A stretch of 64,000 nucleotides of DNA from NCBI GenBank assembly GCA_023525715.1, contig CM042010.1:79113894-79177893 (forward strand). Reading direction: 5' to 3'. This DNA comes from Cichorium intybus. Taxonomy: Eukaryota > Streptophyta > Magnoliopsida > Asterales > Asteraceae. The notes under the pieces were generated by a model. It had not been told where the DNA came from, ran no database searches, and saw nothing but the letters and a program-made list of their open reading frames with translations. Shown piece by piece: positions 60,600-64,000 of the stretch (the first letter of the stretch is position 1; the number at the start of each line of letters is the position of its first letter). The position numbers and the translations under genes were made by a program.

Positions 60600-61912
60600 A
60601 GGATTCCTATGCCTTCTTAACCCATGTCATCGACAAGAAGAAGGAAATGAAAGAAATCACTGACATACCAGAGGTCCGTGATTTTTCCTGACGTATACCC
60701 AGAAGATCTCCCAGGAATACCACCAACCCGACAAGTCGAATTCAGAATCGATTTAATCCCGGGAGCAGCCCCTATAGCAAAATCACCATACAGATTAACT
60801 CCGGCAGAGATACAAGAACTGTCTAGTCAATTACACGAACTACTAGAAAAGGGATTCATTAGACCGAGCTTCTCGCCTTGGGGAGCACCGGTTCCATTCG
60901 TGGAAAAGAAGGATGGATCCTTTAGAATGTGTATTGACTATAGAGAATTGAACAAGTTGACTATCAAGAACTGATACCCACTTCCAAAAATTGATGACCT
61001 ATTCGATCAGTTACAAGGATCTAGTTACTTTTCGAAGATCGATTTGAGGTCCGGGTATCATCAACTTAGAGTTCAAGAAGATGACATTCCGAAGACAGCA
61101 TTTAGGACACATTATGGTCATTTCGAATTTGTCGTGATGTCATTCAGATTAATCAACGCCCCCGCAATATTCATGGATCTTATGAACCGAGTATGCAGAC
61201 TGTTCTTAGACAATTTCGTGATTGTATTTATCGATGATATATTGATATATTCACGAAACGAAGAAGAACACGGTTAACACTTGCTTGATCTTGGAGCTAC
61301 TCAGAAAAGAGAAATTGTATGCCAAATTCTCAAAATGTGAATTTTGGATACAAAAGGTAGACCTCTTGGGCCATGTGGTTAGCCAAGAAGGGATTCATGT
61401 CGATCCATCCAAGATCAAAGCAATAGAAAACTGGGAGATACCAAGAACCCCGACTGAGATACGTCAATTTTTTTTTAGGTCTTGCTGGTTGCTACCGAAG
61501 ATTCATCGAGAACTTCTCCAATATAGTGAAACCTCTCACAACATTGACATAGAAAGGTGTCAGTTTCGAATGGGAAGACAAACAAGAGGTTACCTTTCAA
61601 ACACTAAAGAAAATGCTATGCCACACGCCAATCCTATCTCTTCCAGAAGGCATGGAAGATTTTGTTGTGTATTATAACGCATCAAAACAAGGTTTAGGAT
61701 GTGTGCTCATGCAAAGAGAGAAAGTCATTGCTTATGCTTCTAGAAAACTCAAGCCTCACGAGGTCAACTACATCACTCACGACCTTGAGTTGGGAGCCGT
61801 GGTATTCGCGCTAAAGATGTGGAGACATCACCTCTACGGAACAAAGTGTACGACTTTCACAACCACAAGAGTCTCCAGCACATCCTCAACCACAAAGAAT
61901 TCAACATGAAGG
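60600..61912 (+). pseudogene. pol: Tekay-like RT and RNase H
   Basis: Starts with the pre-RT segment THVIDKKKEMKEI. RT blocks are PYRLTPAEIQEL, CIDYRELNKLTIKN, DLRSGYHQLRV and the catalytic FIDDILIYS (about 61228). TGA at 60972-60974 stands where CGA (Arg) is usual. The phrase normally reading F-x-L-x-NAPA has changed to SFRLINAPA. Frameshifts follow at 61277 and about 61480. RNase H begins DASKQGLGCVLMQ (about 61670) and is frameshifted near 61855. Confidence 0.9.
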
Positions 61913-62345
61913 CAGAGATCGCCACCTTCGTGAGCAAGTGCTTGACCTGTGCAAAAGTCAAGGTAGAATACTAGAAGCCCTCGGGACTGTTGCAACAACC
62001 GGTAATACCTGAGTGGAAATAGGAACGATTGAAAGTGCCTCGTGATCGGCAGAAGAGCCACGCAGACAAAAGATGCAAGCCTCTAGAATTCCTAGTGGGT
62101 GACCGGGTCATGTTAAAGGTCTCCCGTTGGAAGGGAATGACATGTTTCGGTAAAAGGGGAAAGCTTAACCCAAGGTATATAGGACCTTTCGAAATTCTAG
62201 CTAGAATTTGTCCTGTAGCCTACAAGCTTTAGTTACCCCAGGAGCTAAGCAAAATACACAGCACCTTTCACGTGTTGAATTTCAAGAAATGACTATCTGA
62301 TGAAACCTTGGTCATTCCTCTGGGCGAGATCGAAGTCCACTAAAG
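61913..62345 (+). pseudogene. Tekay-like integrase remnants lacking the catalytic core
   Basis: The zinc-finger end (KCLTCAKVK) is followed within about 25 codons by the post-core segment RLKVPRDRQKSHADKR and VGDRVMLKVSRWKG. The region that normally holds the three catalytic acids, over 150 residues, is absent. Stops are frequent. Confidence 0.85.
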
Positions 62346-62575
62346 ATTGCATATTATAGAGGAACCAGTGGAGATCATGGATAGGGAAGTAAGAGAACAA
62401 AACAAAGTCGCATTCCCATAGTAAAGGTTCGCTGGAACGCTAAGTGGGAACCCCAGTTTACTTCGGAACGCGAGGATCAAATAAAACAGAAGTACCTCCA
62501 TTTATCCCCGGAGACCTCCGTAACCAATGCCTAATACTAAATTTCGGGACGAAATTTCCTTTAACAGAGGGATGA
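62346..62575 (+). promoter_or_regulatory. Tekay-like integrase tail remnant and polypurine tract
   Basis: Decayed C-terminal coding sequence (EEPVEIMDREV region just before), then AATTTCGGGACGAAATTT (62539-62556) and the purine-rich ACAGAGGGATGA (62564-62575) immediately before the 3' LTR. Confidence 0.75.
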
Positions 62576-64000
62576 TGTGACAACCGTCAAAAATCATTCA
62601 ACATAAGTCAACGGTAGTCAAGAAAAGTCAACTAGAGCGCACATTAGATAAACATGTTGAAGTGTAAACTTCATAATCTTTGTATCATTTTTGAATATTA
62701 TAATACTACGTACACTGGTTGGAAACAATTATCGAATAAAACACTATAAATGCGTATGACGAATTACGACAACGTAGAATTTCGATAAACACACAAATAT
62801 TATTTTAGTATAAATAATATTTATAAAACAATGTATTCAGGAATACAAACCTGTGGATATATAGAACGTTGAAAACGGAATTCGTATGCAAAAGTTACGA
62901 CGAGCTAAATCGCTGTGAACGGTAAATGTACACAGGGTTTAGGTTTAAAATGCAAAATGTGGTATTTTAAACATCAAATACGAGATAATAAATCATATAT
63001 TATGAAAAGTAATATTACTTAGTATTTATTTCCAAAGCCAAAGTTAATTGTCGGTAAAACGATAAAAATCGCGTAACCGAACGAATACCGCGTTTAAACT
63101 CGTACTTCATCGTCAAACGAGCTACGACATCATCTAAATAAATATTTAACAATGTTTTTATATATAATATTTATTTGGGACAATGTTTACTCGAAAACTC
63201 TTAAAATTTCACAAAAACGTCTTACGATTTTATAAAAACTACTTATTTATATAAGTAGATTGCTATATTTTATAAAATCAATCCACCCCACCCCACCCCC
63301 TACACCCCCATCCACAGCCACCCTAGCAACCTAAGCCATCACACCATATCTAGTTTGTCATCTCACAATCTTGCATGAAAAGGGATGATAGGATTAAATA
63401 AATCAAATAAAATCAACTTTAAATCTCTTAAAAGAATACAAACTAACAAAAGGCTTGGGAGAGTTCATTTGACAAGATCACCAACACATTCGCTCTCTTC
63501 TCTCTTCCTCTCTCTCACCCTCGGCTCTCTCCCCCTCCACCACAACCACCTCCGGCCACCACCATACACCACCATCATCCACCAATTTCAAGTGTTTTTG
63601 CAATCTTTTTGGTAAGACAACTCCCTCTTGCGATTCTAAACACTAATACACAAGTTTCATTCCATTTAAACACACTAACATTCACTAAAATCCATTGGAT
63701 AATAGCTTTGTCCAAAGGTTCTCCAAGAACCACCATTCATCACCTTCAAGATCTTGCAAACCAACTTGGTAAGTTATGTTCATCTAGTAATTCTAAGACT
63801 TCTACTACGTTTTCATCTCTTTTACACAATAACACTCACGGAAATCCTTTGGGTAATAGTTTTGTCCAAGGGTCCTCCGAACTCCAAAGCTTGAATCCAC
63901 ACTCCTCCACTAAGATACCTTAGATCCACCACTCAAGGTGAGTTCATACCCCTCATTTTCACTTTTATCCAAGTTTTAGGGGGAGAATACAAGTTTTAAC
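62576..64000 (+). repeat. Tekay-like 3' LTR (cut by window end)
   Basis: Near-identical to 54834-56255, with about a dozen or more visible substitutions and small indels (for example extra CACCC near 63283). Confidence 0.92.

Larger units (their letters stand above)
54834..64000 (+). mobile_element. Tekay-like Ty3/gypsy retrotransposon, decayed, runs off the window
   Basis: Long LTRs (3,680 bp for the 5' copy; at least 1,425 bp of the 3' copy visible), both starting TGTGACAACCGTC. Internal length is only about 4.06 kb. RT motifs, the chromodomain-end phrase FRDEISFNRG and the ATTTCGGGACGAAATTT signature before the polypurine tract fit the Tekay/Del group. Gag and protease are not recognisable and the integrase core is missing. 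Confidence 0.88.

Overview
The window is a block of plant nuclear repeat DNA. I see no host gene, rRNA or tRNA gene. Every recognisable protein is a retrotransposon protein: Ty1/copia and Ty3/gypsy Gag, protease, integrase, reverse transcriptase (RT) and RNase H, plus two extra element-borne ORFs. The Tat-like gypsy element with an antisense ORF, the Sirevirus-like copia elements and the long (TA)n tracts all point to a flowering plant, probably a eudicot. The family cannot be fixed from sequence alone.

The oldest visible layer is a roughly 30-bp satellite (1-1003, 28242-29096, 51541-54833). On the left, a gag-only copia element on the minus strand, here called E1 (1004-28241, target duplication TTTCT), interrupts it. 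E1's 3' LTR carries a TA tract that took three fold-back elements and a plus-strand copia element (copia A, 2956-10103). Copia A in turn took a Mutator-like element (8379-9431). E1's leader took a Sirevirus-like copia element on the minus strand (16112-26879, target duplication TCTTT).

In the middle, a truncated minus-strand copia element (copia C, gag at 29097-29543, LTR pieces at 41325-41696 and 43015-43663) was split by a Tat-type gypsy element (30106-39959, target duplication ATGTA). That element has a spliced antisense gene. Copia C's LTR was also hit by a pol-less Sirevirus-like element, here called D, which has since been rearranged (a minus-strand 3' end at 41697-43014, and a plus-strand 5' LTR, gag and spliced second ORF at 43664-51540). 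After another satellite block comes a decayed Tekay-like gypsy element with a 3.7-kb LTR (54834 to beyond the window end).

No element looks autonomous. All carry stops, frameshifts, active-site changes or deletions. The most unusual signal is RNA-like. E1 and copia C, mostly upstream of gag, carry families of hairpins in which the loop is conserved between copies while the stem changes in a pair-preserving way. In several cases the differences are tolerated as G-U pairs only on the element's sense strand. Repeated packaging or dimerisation signals of non-autonomous elements would explain this, but that is inference. The second unusual signal is element D: it has lost pol but keeps a long spliced ORF with matching intron phase.
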